From contig NC_061121.1 of NCBI RefSeq assembly GCF_002878395.1, forward strand, positions 43,349,180 to 43,413,179: a stretch of DNA of 64,000 bases, read 5' to 3'. The position numbers and the translations under genes were made by a program. The notes under the pieces are model-generated. The model was not told the origin of the DNA. It saw only the letters and a list, made by a program, of their open reading frames with translations, and did not search any database. Within the stretch, counting starts at the first letter, position 1, and the number at the start of each line of letters is the position of its first letter. This document shows positions 11,158 through 22,683 of this stretch, piece by piece. Source of the DNA: Capsicum annuum (Eukaryota; Streptophyta; Magnoliopsida; Solanales; Solanaceae).

Positions 11158-11280
11158 GTAGTGGTAGTATTTATAGAAGAGAATGAGGTATTTTTTTTTC
11201 CTTTTCCACCAATGTGAGAGAAAAGTATTTATAGGAAAGGATAGAAATTTATTTCTTGTCATCCATCAATGTGGGAGAAA
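11158..11280 (-). promoter_or_regulatory. Duplicated TATA segment in the Tat1 LTR
   Basis: Two adjacent, imperfect copies of about 60 bp (about 11164-11222 and 11224-11280). Each has CTATAAATAC-like sequence in the sense direction (plus-strand GTATTTATAG) and ends in a CCA(C/T)CAATGTG(A/G)GAG block. TATAAATA fits a plant core promoter, so U3 may carry two alternative start regions. Confidence 0.5.
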
Positions 11281-11289
11281 AAGCAATTA

Positions 11290-11315
11290 GGGGGGGGGGG
11301 GGGGGGGGGGGGGGG
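11290..11315. repeat. 26-base G homopolymer
   Basis: An uninterrupted G run within the Tat1 LTR, next to A-rich sequence. It generates a spurious poly-proline reading frame on the minus strand. The length is likely to be unreliable in assembly. Confidence 0.95.
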
Positions 11316-13633
11316 AAGAAAAAAATAAAAAAAAGGGGAGGTGGAAGATAATGTAGGGAGAAATAGTACAATGTAGTACAATCTTTGAATTTCAAAATTG
11401 GAAAAGGACAAAGTTGGGGAGAATAGTACAATTTAAATTTATTTTTTGGTGGGAATTGGGTAAAAGTTATGAGGATTTTTGAGAATTTTGGGATTATTTA
11501 AAATATAACCCCAATTGAAATTTAAAATTTAGCCATATTTATTCATTTTGACCAAACTAAAAATTAATTGATGAATCGCATTGCAATTATGACCAATTTT
11601 CAATTATGATCAAATCTAATAGATTGGATAAATTAAATTAAAATTCTATACGAATTAATACCTTTTTTGCTTAATCCCGAGCTTCTTGATTTAATAAAAT
11701 GAATGCATATTTATCCAAATAAATTATTTTTGAGAATAAATTATATTTAAATTAAGCTTTTAATCATTTGAATTTATTTTCAAGATAAGCCTTAATTAAA
11801 TCCGATATTTTGTAAAATAAATATTTAAGTAACAAATTATATAATCTCATATAACTGAACACGATAGTATATAATCGCTACATAAAATGACAAAATCACG
11901 TACGAAAAATATTTCAAGTTTTTTTTTGATGAAATAATTATTTTGGTTTATTAAAAATTGAAGAAACTTAGGATTAAATTTAGTCGTGGAGGAAAAAAAT
12001 TAGGTGTCAACAACGCTCAATCCATTACACGACTTCTTAATTTTTGTACCGCCCCCTATGAGCGAGGAAAGAAGATAGACTCTAAGTTGGGGTGAAATTC
12101 ATATCCTCAAGATGGAGGAAAAGGATGATTTGGGTTGTGCCGCGACATTTAATTAATGTATTTTATTGTTTGTATTCGTATTATGTGATTGACATCAGAT
12201 CTTCGCACCCATGGTGCCACAAGTATGTTTCTAACTCTCTGGTTTTGGTTTGACGCATTGGGGATATTGCATAATTTTAAGTTAAGGGTGGGGCTACTTA
12301 TGCGTGTTGATGTCCTCTTGGGGTTTTTGTTGTCGTGCCTCTTTTCACCGGAGTCTTGTTCCTAGTAGAGCCGACATGTTTAGGTGTATTGTGATTTGTT
12401 GTAAAATATTGTAGTTGGCCAGGAGAAATACAAGTACATTAGACAGTGAACATGTTTTTGTTAATTTTTGAACACCTCTCCAATGGTCTCTTTTATATTT
12501 GTGTGATATGTATTTATGTGTGACCACTGCTAAAAAATTACGTGAACCGAATGGGTAGTAGCTTTTTATGTATCTTTGTGCCATGTGTGTGTCACATACT
12601 ACCTAGTTTCGATTGTGTGTTAAATCCAAAACTTGCCCAGTTGGTCTTGCCTTGGTTGTAGGATAGCGGTTAGGAGAGGATCATAGGACTTTATTTATAT
12701 TAGTCCACTTTTAGCCTAAATGACCTTCCATGTGTGAATAATATCCCTTGATCCTGATTCTGAGACTGAATGCCTATTCTTTTTATTATATCTATCACCT
12801 TCCCATTTGTATCACAATAAACCTGTTTTGGCCCTGGTCCTCCTTGGACATTGTGCACTTTGACTTAGGAAAATAGCCTAAGTTGAGGGTGGATATCATA
12901 GGGGTGCGTAGTGTGAAGTGAGTATGAAGAAGGGTAAAAAATATATACAAGGCCAGGTGTGGTTGAAAAATAATTAAAAAAAGAAAGTTGTGAAAAAGTG
13001 AAAATGAATGAATAAAAACTGCACCCAGCTTGAATGTGCTTAAATCAAGAAAGAGAGAAATAAGGTAAAGGTTGATAAGTGATACCCCAAACATAGTGTA
13101 GTGCCAACGAGGCTTATTTACTTTAAATATCCTTGTTTATAATACCAGCCCCAAGCCTACATTACAATCTGAAGAAAAGTCCTATAGTGATACTAACTTA
13201 ACTGTCTGAAAGCTTCGGTAATAAAAATAAGGGCAATTTTATGGTATTTGGCATACATTGACTGAAACTTCTTTCTGAGAGTGAGTGTCTCTTAACCGTC
13301 CCCATGTTGACATACTTGGTTCACATATGAGAGAGGAGGGACCTTTTTGTTGTAAGGGTACACTGGTTACGTTGCCAGTTGCTAACTTGTTTGGATAGTG
13401 TAATTTTGATACATGCATGGTTGTTGTTGCTTAATTGATGCCAAATCTTGATTTATGTGTGTCACATTATTGTTCTTCAATTATTTGCAGAGTTTTTTTT
13501 TTTTAAATCAATTAACCTTGGAGATGGTGAAAATGTTTTTAGCTAAAATGGATGATTGTCTCCCGAATGTGCTTTGTATCCTCTTAGTTATGTTTTAGTT
13601 GCTTGAGTACAAGCAATTGTTTTAAGTTGAGGA

Positions 13634-15171
13634 TGTTGATGTGTGAGAAGATGCTAACACAATTGAGGTTTTTATCTGAGAATGATTGCAAAGACTTAAG
13701 AAACTTTTATCGTTTTTGATTGTTTTCTCTTTGATATTGCAGTAAAAGTCAAGATGCAAAAGAACCAACAATAATGGAAGTAAAGGAGTTGATTTTTTAG
13801 CAAGAAGAGAGGGAAGTATAGATGATGATTTGTCTGATAAGTCATCAGTCTTGTGATAAGCTTTCAGAGTTGCTGTCAGCCCTAGACAGAGAATGGACTT
13901 CAGTTGGAATACGTGACAAAATCTGTAATAGGCCGTCAGAAGTGTGATAAGCCATCAGGATTGTCTTTAGGCTTAGCCAGTGAATAGGATTTGAATTGAA
14001 TAATCAACGACATCTATTATAAGATGTCGAAGGTCTGATAAGCCGTCACTGCTCATCGTCAACCTAAGACACAAATTGTCAAAGGTGAAGAAGAGTTGAT
14101 GACATTCCTGATAAGTTATCCAACTCCTGATAAGCCGTCACCCACAATGTCATCTGTCCAAGAAAAAAAGTTGTGATCTATGACTTTGTTTCCATAGTTA
14201 GTCTGAAGTTTTTAAGGACAAGTTCTAGGGTTTTCATGAAAAAAAAGTTGAAACGGCTGGAACTTATTCCAAAGGAGTTCACCTCTCTTTGGGGGCTGTT
14301 ATCTTAGAATTCAATTTTCAACTTTTTGATTTGATTGTGAGAATTTTCTCTTTAACTTAGAAGAGAATCAACTTCAGACTTCATCTTTAGTAAGTTTAAT
14401 TACTTTGAATGATGATTATTATTGTTTCTATCTCTTTCTTTCTCATGTAGAACTAAAACCCACAATTAGGGTTGTGGGATCTATGATTATTCCTCCATGG
14501 ATTTAATAGTTGGCTAGGGTTTGAGTCATTGTGGAGACATCTTGATAATTCTTTTTTTATGATTGTTATTTATTGGTTGCAAATAATAGATCCCATCTTA
14601 TGTTTATTTGCTCAAACTGAGAAATAAACTAAAGGTAGTGAATTATCAGTGAGGATTTGGGAAGGTTAAGTTTCCATATAATGATTAATGTTGTAACAAG
14701 ATTGATCAACTTGAGACAAAATCAGTATGAATAGAATGATTTCCTAAGTTCGAGAGAATTAGGGAGTTCAACATCTAAATAGGTTGAGAAATACTTAGAT
14801 GGACTGTCGAAACTGATAATTTGATGTTTCCTACAAGTCATGAGAACCTAATACTACAGTTATTATTTAATGAGGGTTAATAATCATAGTGATCATAACC
14901 CTAGTTCCTCTCTATCACTGATTTGAACCATTGAAATTTTAGTTTTGAGCTCTGAAGTAAGTTAAAACTTTAACATTTGTTTAATCATCAAAAAACCCCC
15001 ATGTTATCTTCTTGTATCATTTGTTTGAATTCAACTAATAACTATAGTTTCAAATTAGTTTAATCGCCACTCACATTGTTCCCCGTGGATTTGACCCCAA
15101 CTCTAAAGTTGGATAAATATATTGACGATGACCGCCTTGCACTAAATTGATGTGTAAGTTGAGCGTTATCA
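13634..15171 (+). mobile_element. Athila-type 3' LTR
   Basis: 1538 bp, TGTTGATGTG...GCGTTATCA, directly after a polypurine-like tract (about 13616-13633). It contains seven copies of a TGATAAG(C/T)C(G/A)TCA-like motif between 13832 and 14141. It is followed by CTTTACA, the surviving tail of the Tekay1 5' LTR. Confidence 0.65.
13832..14141 (+). repeat. Dispersed short motif TGATAAGCCGTCA in the LTR
   Basis: Variants at about 13832, 13853, 13926, 13944, 14034, 14108 and 14126, spaced irregularly. Best-conserved form: CTGATAAGCCGTCAC. They lie upstream of the probable R region and could be protein-binding repeats in U3. Confidence 0.6.
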
Positions 15172-15178
15172 CTTTACA

Positions 15179-16164
15179 AACTTTGTATCAATGCCTAAGG
15201 TTCTACAGTGTCCTAGGAAGTCTGAAAAACCACATCTAGTAGAGTCTTGTTCATAGGTATATTGCGCACCACACTTATGTGCAGGAGGATATGAGATGTT
15301 TTAGGAACAGTTTCCCTTCTTTCATGTCTCAGGTCGTGCTATAGAAAGGTTCTTTAAGAAACTTATGTAGATTCTCCTTATGCTTCACTCATGTCAACTT
15401 TACCTTACTTTTAAGGTAACAGAAATGGTGAAGCTCAAAGTCCTAGAGATAGGGCTTTCTTAGACAGTCCCTGTAGATAGTTAGTATGGGATTGCCAAGA
15501 GGCTGAAAAGTGTCTCATCAGTTCAGTTATGTTCCAAAGTTGTACAACTCTTATTCTTAATCATGAGAACTCATATGTTATCAGGTCCCTTCTCTGAATC
15601 CTATGATAGCATATGACCTAGATTTAGAAGCATAAACTCAGGAGTTTAGCAGTATTAGAGTTGGAATAACATTATCCAGGTTGAACAGATTATGCATTCA
15701 TGGGATAGTTGTACCAGAGTAAATTAGTAGGCTTGAACAGTGAAAGCTAGTACTTAAGTTTATTAATTTGATACTAAGTATGAATGTGTGGATGTGAATT
15801 AGGTGATGTGGTATTAGTAGTCTACAAAGCAACAGAAGCAAATAATGTATTTAGTAAGGTAAGCATGTGTCGAACAGAGTATTAGTAGGTGACGATGATT
15901 GCAATTCAGTTCAGAGTTTAGTAAAGTGCTCACAGACTTATGACGATGGCTTAAAGGTAAGGTGGAGATAATAGATCAAGTGACCGAGTTGGCTCTCAGA
16001 TCCTAGTAGTAGTGCCAGTACACATACAAAAGCAGTAAGGGGAAGACGATTCCCTGACTCATCCTTATCTCACTGTAGAGTCTCGTACGCCAATGCCTAC
16101 GCATGCTTCACATCTCTGTTCCATGAACACAACTTATATTAATATTCTTTCCATAGAATCATGT
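15179..16164 (+). other. Tekay1 PBS and leader, non-coding
   Basis: The spacer AACT and TTGTATCAATGCCTAAGG (about 15183-15200) match the PBS regions of Tekay2 and Tekay3 in sense orientation. The rest (CCTAGGAAGTCTGAAAAACC and onwards) is leader-like with no reading frame. The last five bases, CATGT (16160-16164), are the left target duplication of Tat2. Confidence 0.65.
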
Positions 16165-19100
16165 TGTTGACACCTAATTTTTGCCCTCCATAACTAAGAT
16201 TAATTCGGAGTTTCTTCAATTTTCAAATAAAATTACAATATTTATTTTATCCGAATAAAGGATTTTCAACGTATTTATTTGGGTAAACTGGAAATTTAAG
16301 TAGCGATTATATATTACTGTGTTCAATTACACGAAAATTTATAATTTTGTTACTTAAAAATTTATTTTACAAAATATCGGATTTTAGTCAAGGCTTATTT
16401 TGAAAATAAAGTCAAATGATTAAAATTTTGATTTAAATATAATTTTCTCTAAAAAATAATTTCTTTGGATAAATATTTTTTTGATTTTATTAAATCAAGA
16501 AGCTCAGGGTTAAACAGGCGTTAATTCATATCCAATTCCGATTCAATTTAGTCAATTTGTTAAATTAGGACCTTAATTGAAATCAATTAGGCCATAATTG
16601 CTAGGCAATTGGTCGATTGAGTTTTAATTATGATAACTTTTAAATTCAATTGACTAATTTTGTTCTTTGGCTATTTATTAAATAGCCAAAATAGCATAAT
16701 CTATCCCAACCCCAAAATAAGCCATTTTCGACCCAATTAACTAATCAAAGCAGCCAATTTCTCCCTTTTTATGTTACCAGCCCAACAACAACAATTACCT
16801 ACCTATCATCCATTTAAAAAAGGGCCCAATCCATACCAAACCGATCCGGCCCATTCCCATATCCCTTTTGTTCTTCTCAAACAGCAGTACAATACGCGTA
16901 CAAGAGAAGCAAAAACCAGCTTCAACATCGCAAACTTCAACAACCATCAACACAACCAGCGAAGACCCGAACCTATCAACCTGTTTTCAGCCAAAAAACC
17001 CAAATACATCCTTTCCCCTTCAATTTATGCGGATTGTGTGACCTCTATGTGAGTTCGTACATCGAATAACCTCGAATCTTCTAGAAACGCACCTACGTGT
17101 CTTCTACAATGGTTCAATCCCACATTTCTCGGATAAGATTATACGATTTCGTATAATAGTTGGTAGATTTTCATTGGTTCTTGAAGGGAACTAGGGGAGG
17201 GTTCGAAAATTGGGGGATTTTTTTTGGGAGGTCACTTTTTTTTAGGGGAAAAATTTTAGTTGAGGAAAAGGCGAAAAATTTGATAGAGATTTTGGGGTTC
17301 AAAAATTCCTTAGAAGTTTTGAGGGATTTTTCGCTGAGGTTCGAAAATTTTTTGAGGGTGTTTCGGATTCAAGTAGCTGAGGGGTTAGGAACTTTTCTGT
17401 CGATTAATTGGAGGCTTTTGAGTTGATATCAATGATTTCTGGTGGTGTTGGAATCCGACAACTAGCTCGTCGTCCTGTTTTGCTGCCCCAAAAGAGGTGA
17501 ATATACTCTTATTCTCTCAATTTCATCACTTTCTGCTTCATACCCATTTTTTTCAGTAGAACTAGTTAATATTTTATCGGCAATTATGAATGAGGATGGT
17601 TTTGTCTGCTATAGATGGCCGTGATGGCCTTAGGGGTTGTTTTGTGATTATTGTTATGCGATTTCGCTAAAGTAGTGCTAAGGTCATAATTTTCAAGGCG
17701 ATTATGTCAAATGTACTACCTTTTAATTGATATTGCTGCCTTTTAATTGATGTTGCTGGTTATCTAGGAGTTTATGACATGAATCGGTATATACATCTTC
17801 AAGATTTCACCTTTTGTTTCTAGTTTCCCCTTTAGAGTTAGTATTTTTTGTCGCATTAGGATAACAATTGTCATAATCGATTGATCCGTGATTTAGCTTC
17901 ATCTTTCTCCTTTCTGTTTTATAATTTGTTTGTTTGAAAATTGATATCATTAGTCAATACCTACTCTCCTTATCTCGCGTTGCTACTTGTAATTTGTCTT
18001 GCTGTTCTCGGCTAAATTCATGCCTCAGTGTATACTTCGCTATTTCATCTTGATATTGCCTCTCTGGGTCACTGTTTAGTCTTTGTGGTGCCATTAGTAC
18101 GGTTATATCTTCAGTTCTTTTAGCTCTTCAAAAGCCAAAAGAATGGGGAGGTATCTGAGGGGAACCAGAATTCCCATAGTCCCTCGAGGACCTTCTTGAC
18201 TGGCAAAACTCATTTTAGGTCTATTGGAAAGTGGATGAGAATAGGAATAGTATGCCATTTCAATTGCACTTTAGTTCGAATGGTTATAAGAGCTTGTTCC
18301 TATTTAAGGTCTTTGGGCATACAAGTTGAAAGATGACAAAGATGCCTTTATTTCATAAGTTTCGACAATTAATCTTTTCTACTGTTACACCATAGTTGTC
18401 TTAGCTTCATGGCTATCTAGATTTTAATTTTATCTTTTAAAACTCATGGCATCTTTCTTTTCTGGTTTATCAATTAAGTCTATATGAACGTGGTGGCCTT
18501 ACTTATAATTGGTTATTCGACATTGCCGCCTTAAATGATTAAAATTGGGGACTGAATCATTTTGCACATAATGAGTCCTTATGACATGTTGTTAGTCCTT
18601 CTAATTTGATCATTGGTATATTCATTTTTGTTAATTTGGATTAAGTATTGAAAAATAATTCAAGTTGCTAAATCTTGATTTATATTAACTCGTGCTCCAT
18701 TGATTCTTTGGTTGATTCATGCTTTCTCTTCAAATTCGTGAGTTATTTCATATTAGCGTTGATTATAAACTTTGAATGTGTGTTAATGTGTTTTGATCAT
18801 TTTCTTTGCATGATCCTACCTTGGAATCCCAAATGAACTCCCCTTTCTTCACATCTTAAACAGGCCAATGAGGAGGCCTATCTTTCGAGTGAATTCTTAG
18901 AGAAAGCTTGAATATCAACCCTTGGGTACTGGGTGCAAGGAGCTGAAAGAAGAAAGTGCGTTAAAGTTCCACTTTGAAGTGGCTACGAGACAAAATTCTC
19001 ATTTATTATTTCATTTTATATATTTATTGCCGTCTTTTATTTATTTATTTATTTATTTATTCATTCATTTGGGCCTCGAAGCCAAAACTATAAATTTAAT

Positions 19101-19590
19101 ATAGGTGGATCGTGACTCGAGCCAAAGGCTCGAAAACTAGAGTAGGACAGATGAAACGGGTCAAAGGCCCAATTAGATTAGGACAGTTTTTGTTGGTTTG
19201 GGCCCAATGGCCTAAATCGTGTACTTTCTCCTCCCTTTTCCCATTTATGTGTTTACTTGCTTATTTCATTTGTGTGGACTTAGTTAAAATCCTTATTAGG
19301 TCGTCTAAAACTGTTTTTACACGAATCTTTTTTCTAAAAATCAATCATTTTTCAAAAAATCTTTTGGAAGTTAATCATAGACGTTTTCAAATAGTCCGGA
19401 TAACTGTAAGTTAGCGGACGTTTTAGGTGCCTAACACCTTCCTATAACGTTAATAGGAATCACTTACTCGTAATCTCTAACTTAAGTGATTTTCTGTTTT
19501 GGATCGTTTAAAGTATTTTAGAAAGGTTTCTTTATTCCTTTTCAAAATTAAGTGGTGACTCTTTCAAAAAGTCAAAATTTTTGCAAAACA
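16165..19590 (+). mobile_element. Tat2 5' LTR
   Basis: 3426 bp, TGTTGACACC...GCAAAACA. Compared with the 3' LTR it lacks about 216 bp after 17190 (the 3' LTR segment at about 37846-38061, which holds a TATA-like CTATATAAAG) and a further block of about 400 bp near 18320. It has extra sequence near 16875-16990 and 18926-18990. An ATTT-rich microsatellite occurs near 19037-19070. Confidence 0.9.
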
Positions 19591-19594
19591 GAAA

Positions 19595-19612
19595 GGGCGA
19601 CTCTGCTGGGGA
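19595..19612 (+). other. Tat2 primer binding site
   Basis: GGGCGACTCTGCTGGGGA, four bases after the LTR end, the same place as in Tat1. The first base differs from the expected T of TGGCGAC. Confidence 0.75.
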
Positions 19613-19700
19613 CTTTTAACTAGGTTCTAACCAAATGTTTGATTTTGTCTTTTGATTAGCTGTTTATGTGTGTATATATTTCAATTCTGTAAAGTTTAAC

Positions 19701-22000
19701 TGTAACGCCCCAGAAAATGGGCCCTAGAGCATCACACGGTGGTTGAGGCTACGAGTAGACCCAAGCTAAACCTTTGAGCCATTTTCATTCAGTTCAACAC
19801 AAATCAACGGGGTTGCCATAAATAACCATCAAATATCAACATAGTAATCATCATCCAAGAATAAAGAATTTCAGAAAGATAACAAAATACGATTTATTAG
19901 TCAACTCCCAACATCTATACTAGTCTAACAAGCCTTTAAGAAAATCAATAAAATCAGCGAGCCGTGAGACAAGCCCCAACTGACTCAATACTCATTTATC
20001 AAATTTAAACAATTTCGTGAAACTAACATCAGATATCACGTCCTAGGAATATGAGAACTCACCACAATAGAGGATGTAGAACATCGTGCCCAAAGAATCA
20101 TTGTCTAACCTGGAACTGAGCACCTGAACCTACATTCTGAGAAAATGCAACCCACATCCGAAGATGTGGGTCAGTACCATTGAAAGGAACCGAGTATATG
20201 AGAGTGTATACAGTTGTATAAACATCATCATCATAAATATTTATAAGAAATATGCAATATGTATGAAAGACTCACATAGCCCGAAAAAAATCATCATAAT
20301 CATAAGAGGGTGAAATAAGTACAATAACACATGTGAGTCATCATATAATTTGTCAATCACTTTAAATTCATCAAGATTATCAATTCTCATAATGTAAATA
20401 TCATTTAAATCTTTCGAAAGAATAACTTTCACAATTCCACTTTCAAATCACTTCACCATTCACCATAGGCACAAGGAAACACACACACACTAGGAGATCC
20501 TATAACCGACATAAACCATGTGAGCTACATGGAGTCCAACGTACAACCCACGTTGGGGAGAGCTGTCCGATCCTTGCAATTGGAGTAGGACTATCGATAT
20601 CAAATCCGCACAAACTAGTGATCACTATATAAATCAGCCTTAGTCTAACTCCTACGGGGGCACGTAGTTCTAGGGAAGTAAGGTCGCTTTATACCTCCCA
20701 CTCAGTGCTAAAGATTTATTTCGGACTTAGCTCAGATCATTTCAAAGACAATCCAAAATAAAACAATTTCGGTAATTTATAAATATACATCGGGAGCCAT
20801 CATGCTTCCCATCTATCAAAATCAACCACGTTGTAGATTTATTTCACACTCGAGTTCAAAACAACTCCATTAAGACCAAAACGTCAAATCATTCAAAATA
20901 TCTCAAATATTCAACATCAATGTGCTTATAACACACACTTTCTCAAAAAAAAAATATAATTTCCAATGGGGATTCACGACCCAAATATCAAAATCATGAT
21001 AAATATCGTTCAAGATTCATGCTTTATATCACCACACATGTAAATTCATCTTTCAAAATCATAAACATCAAGATTTCATAATAATAATCATCATAAGATA
21101 TGGGTTCATGCTTGAAATTCATAAAAATCAAATAAAAATTATGCCTTGTAAAGAAAATTACTTTTGGGCACATGAACGAAAGAGAGTTCTTGTTGAAAAA
21201 TCTCACATACCTTGAATGATGAATTTAGATCGATACTTGTTTTTGAGATGTTAATCGTGCCTTTGAATGATGGTTCTTGGAGTTCTTGAACTAGGAACTT
21301 GGAATCTTGAATAAATTTGCAGAATTAATGGTGAACTTTGGAGGTTCTTAAAGTTGGATGTAGGATCTTAGGGTTTTCTTTTCGAGGGAGTTTGATGAAA
21401 TATGATAGATAATGCTTCTAATAGGCTTTAATATATGGTTTGGACAGATTTTGGGTGAGGAGGAATGACCAAAACGCCCCTAAAAATCAAAAAATTCTCA
21501 AATCTGTCCTTTGGTGGACTGTTTTGATAGTCTGAAGTAGATCAACTATAACGTTTTATGTCGATATTTAAATTGGATGAAACCAATTTCATTAGAAAGA
21601 GGACTCTCGTATATTTTCGTTGATATATAGTATCTCACCCAGATCATTGTGTACGAGGAGTTATGATCGTTTGAAGTTGACCCAAAAATTCACTTTTGAT
21701 AGGCTGAAGTAGATCGACCATAACTTTTTGATCCCATAGACAAATTCGATGAAACCAATTTCATTGGAAAGAGAACTCGCAGAGCGTTCCGTTTATATAT
21801 AGTAGATCACCCAGATCATTATGTACAACAAGTTATGATCATTTAAAGTTGGAGCAAAAATACGCCAGGCCTCAGTACTTTTTCCTTCACATTTTACTGT
21901 TCACTTTTATTCACGGTTCGATCGGAATGTTCATAACTGGTCGCTCGGGTGTCCGTTTTGGATGATCCAAATATCATTGGCTGAAACCATTCGTTAGACT
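19701..22000 (-). mobile_element. Tekay2 3' LTR (U3 start atypical)
   Basis: Matches 26973-29255 of the right LTR from TGTAACGCCC onward, with about 19 differences in the first 200 bases by eye. The match stops near 21998; the right LTR's final stretch ending GGGTATTACA has no counterpart here, and the sequence to 22119 is unrelated. The boundary is therefore uncertain. Confidence 0.8.
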
Positions 22001-22119
22001 CATAACCACATCGTTTCTCACTCTGAATGCAACATAGAATACATAAATTCAAGAAACTACAGCTGAACACATACTAAATGACAGCTGAACTGCTGCAACT
22101 TTTATCAAAAGTGCATGAT
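22001..22119. other. Unexplained segment between Tekay2 chromodomain and 3' LTR
   Basis: About 120 bp that matches neither the 5' LTR start nor a polypurine tract. It includes two CAGCTGAAC copies (22051-22060 and 22082-22090). Probably a deletion or replacement scar. Confidence 0.5.
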
Positions 22120-22671
22120 TTAGGAAAGAACGGTACCTACGGCTTGATCGGAGTTTTCGAAAAATAAGTGCGGGTACTTGGATCGCATATCCTCCTCAGC
22201 TTCCCAAGTTGCACCCTTAACAGATTGGTTTCGCCATAACACCTTGACCAAGGGAACTTCTTTGTTCCTTAGTTTTCGGACGCTGAAATCAAGAATCTCC
22301 ACAGGAATCTCATCAAAAGAAAGATATTCTTGAATGTCAGCACTCACAGAGGAATCCACTACCACAGAATTGCTAATATGCTTTCTAAGCATGGAGACAT
22401 GGAATATTGGATGAACAGAAGACAACTCGGAAGGCTACTCAACTTCATAAGGTACCTTACCAACACGACTAAGAATTTTGTAAGGACTAACATAACGGGG
22501 ACTAAGCTTCCCCTTCTTTCCGAATCTCTTCACCCCTCTCATAGGTGAAATTTTTAGATACACTAGGTCACCAACTTCAAACTCAAGGTCTCTCCTTCTA
22601 ATATCCGCATATGACTTCTGACGACTCTGCGCAGTTTTCAACCTTTCCTTAATTAACTTAACTTTTTCCAT
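22120..22671 (-). pseudogene. Tekay2 integrase C-terminus and chromodomain
   Basis: The first part (22435-22671) has RRRDLEFEVGDLVYLKISP and GKLSPRYVSPYKIL, the integrase C-terminal domain. After one stop, 22120-22425 reads SSVHPIFHVSMLRKH, then the chromodomain: VPVEILDFSVRKLRNKEVP, VKVLWRNQSVKGATWE and SKYPHLF. Plant chromovirus chromodomains are thought to guide integration to particular chromatin. The protein ends at 22120. Homologous chromodomain wording is found in Tekay1 at 42996-43095. Confidence 0.9.
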
Positions 22672-22683
22672 AGCCTCAAGTAC

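Larger units (their letters stand above)
1..12012 (-). mobile_element. Tat1: Tat/Ogre-type Ty3/gypsy retrotransposon, partial (3' LTR outside window)
   Basis: Reading leftwards on the minus strand the order is LTR (12012-9116), PBS (9111-9094), leader, gag, protease, a linker with a G-patch-like motif, RT, RNase H, a second RNase H, integrase, then a repeat-bearing 3'UTR that runs off the window. Two RNase H domains plus a long leader and a repeat-rich 3'UTR are known hallmarks of the Tat/Ogre lineage. The right end is TGTTGACACC on the minus strand, next to ACGCT as a possible target duplication whose partner is outside. Stops and frameshifts in all domains, and lost RT, protease and RNase H catalytic residues, show that it is inactive. 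It lies inside an Athila-type element whose 3' end resumes at 12013. Confidence 0.85.
9116..12012 (-). mobile_element. Tat1 5' LTR
   Basis: About 2.9 kb. In the sense direction it starts TGTTGACACCTAATTTTT at 12012 and ends AAAACA at 9116, directly before the PBS. The first about 60 bases closely match the starts of both Tat2 LTRs (16165 and 36914); the middle is much more diverged. It contains a duplicated TATA-like promoter segment and a 26-G run. No paired LTR is in the window. Confidence 0.85.
12013..15171 (+). mobile_element. Athila-type retrotransposon, 3' end with 3' LTR
   Basis: The left part (12013-13633) begins with what looks like the end of pol (PPYERGKK-like reading, then GTGCCGCGAC near 12139), followed by non-coding sequence with several PPT-like blocks (TTAAGTTAAGGGTGGGG near 12280; TTTTAAGTTGAGGATG before the LTR). 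The LTR follows at 13634. CCCCGTGGATTTGACCCC, GACGATGACCGCC and an end in GCGTTATCA resemble Athila-lineage LTR ends. No env-like reading frame is visible. The 5' part was separated by the Tat1 insertion at 12012/12013 and lies outside the window. The element sits 7 bp before the end of the Tekay1 5' LTR. Confidence 0.6.

Noticed and set aside
11249..11431. Minus-strand open frame with a poly-proline stretch
   Set aside because: It is produced by the 26-G run inside the Tat1 LTR; no homologous protein wording around it.
16771..17052. Plus-strand 93-residue frame in the Tat2 5' LTR
   Set aside because: Low-complexity Gln/Asn/Pro-rich reading in an LTR; the 3' LTR lacks part of the sequence and does not keep the frame.
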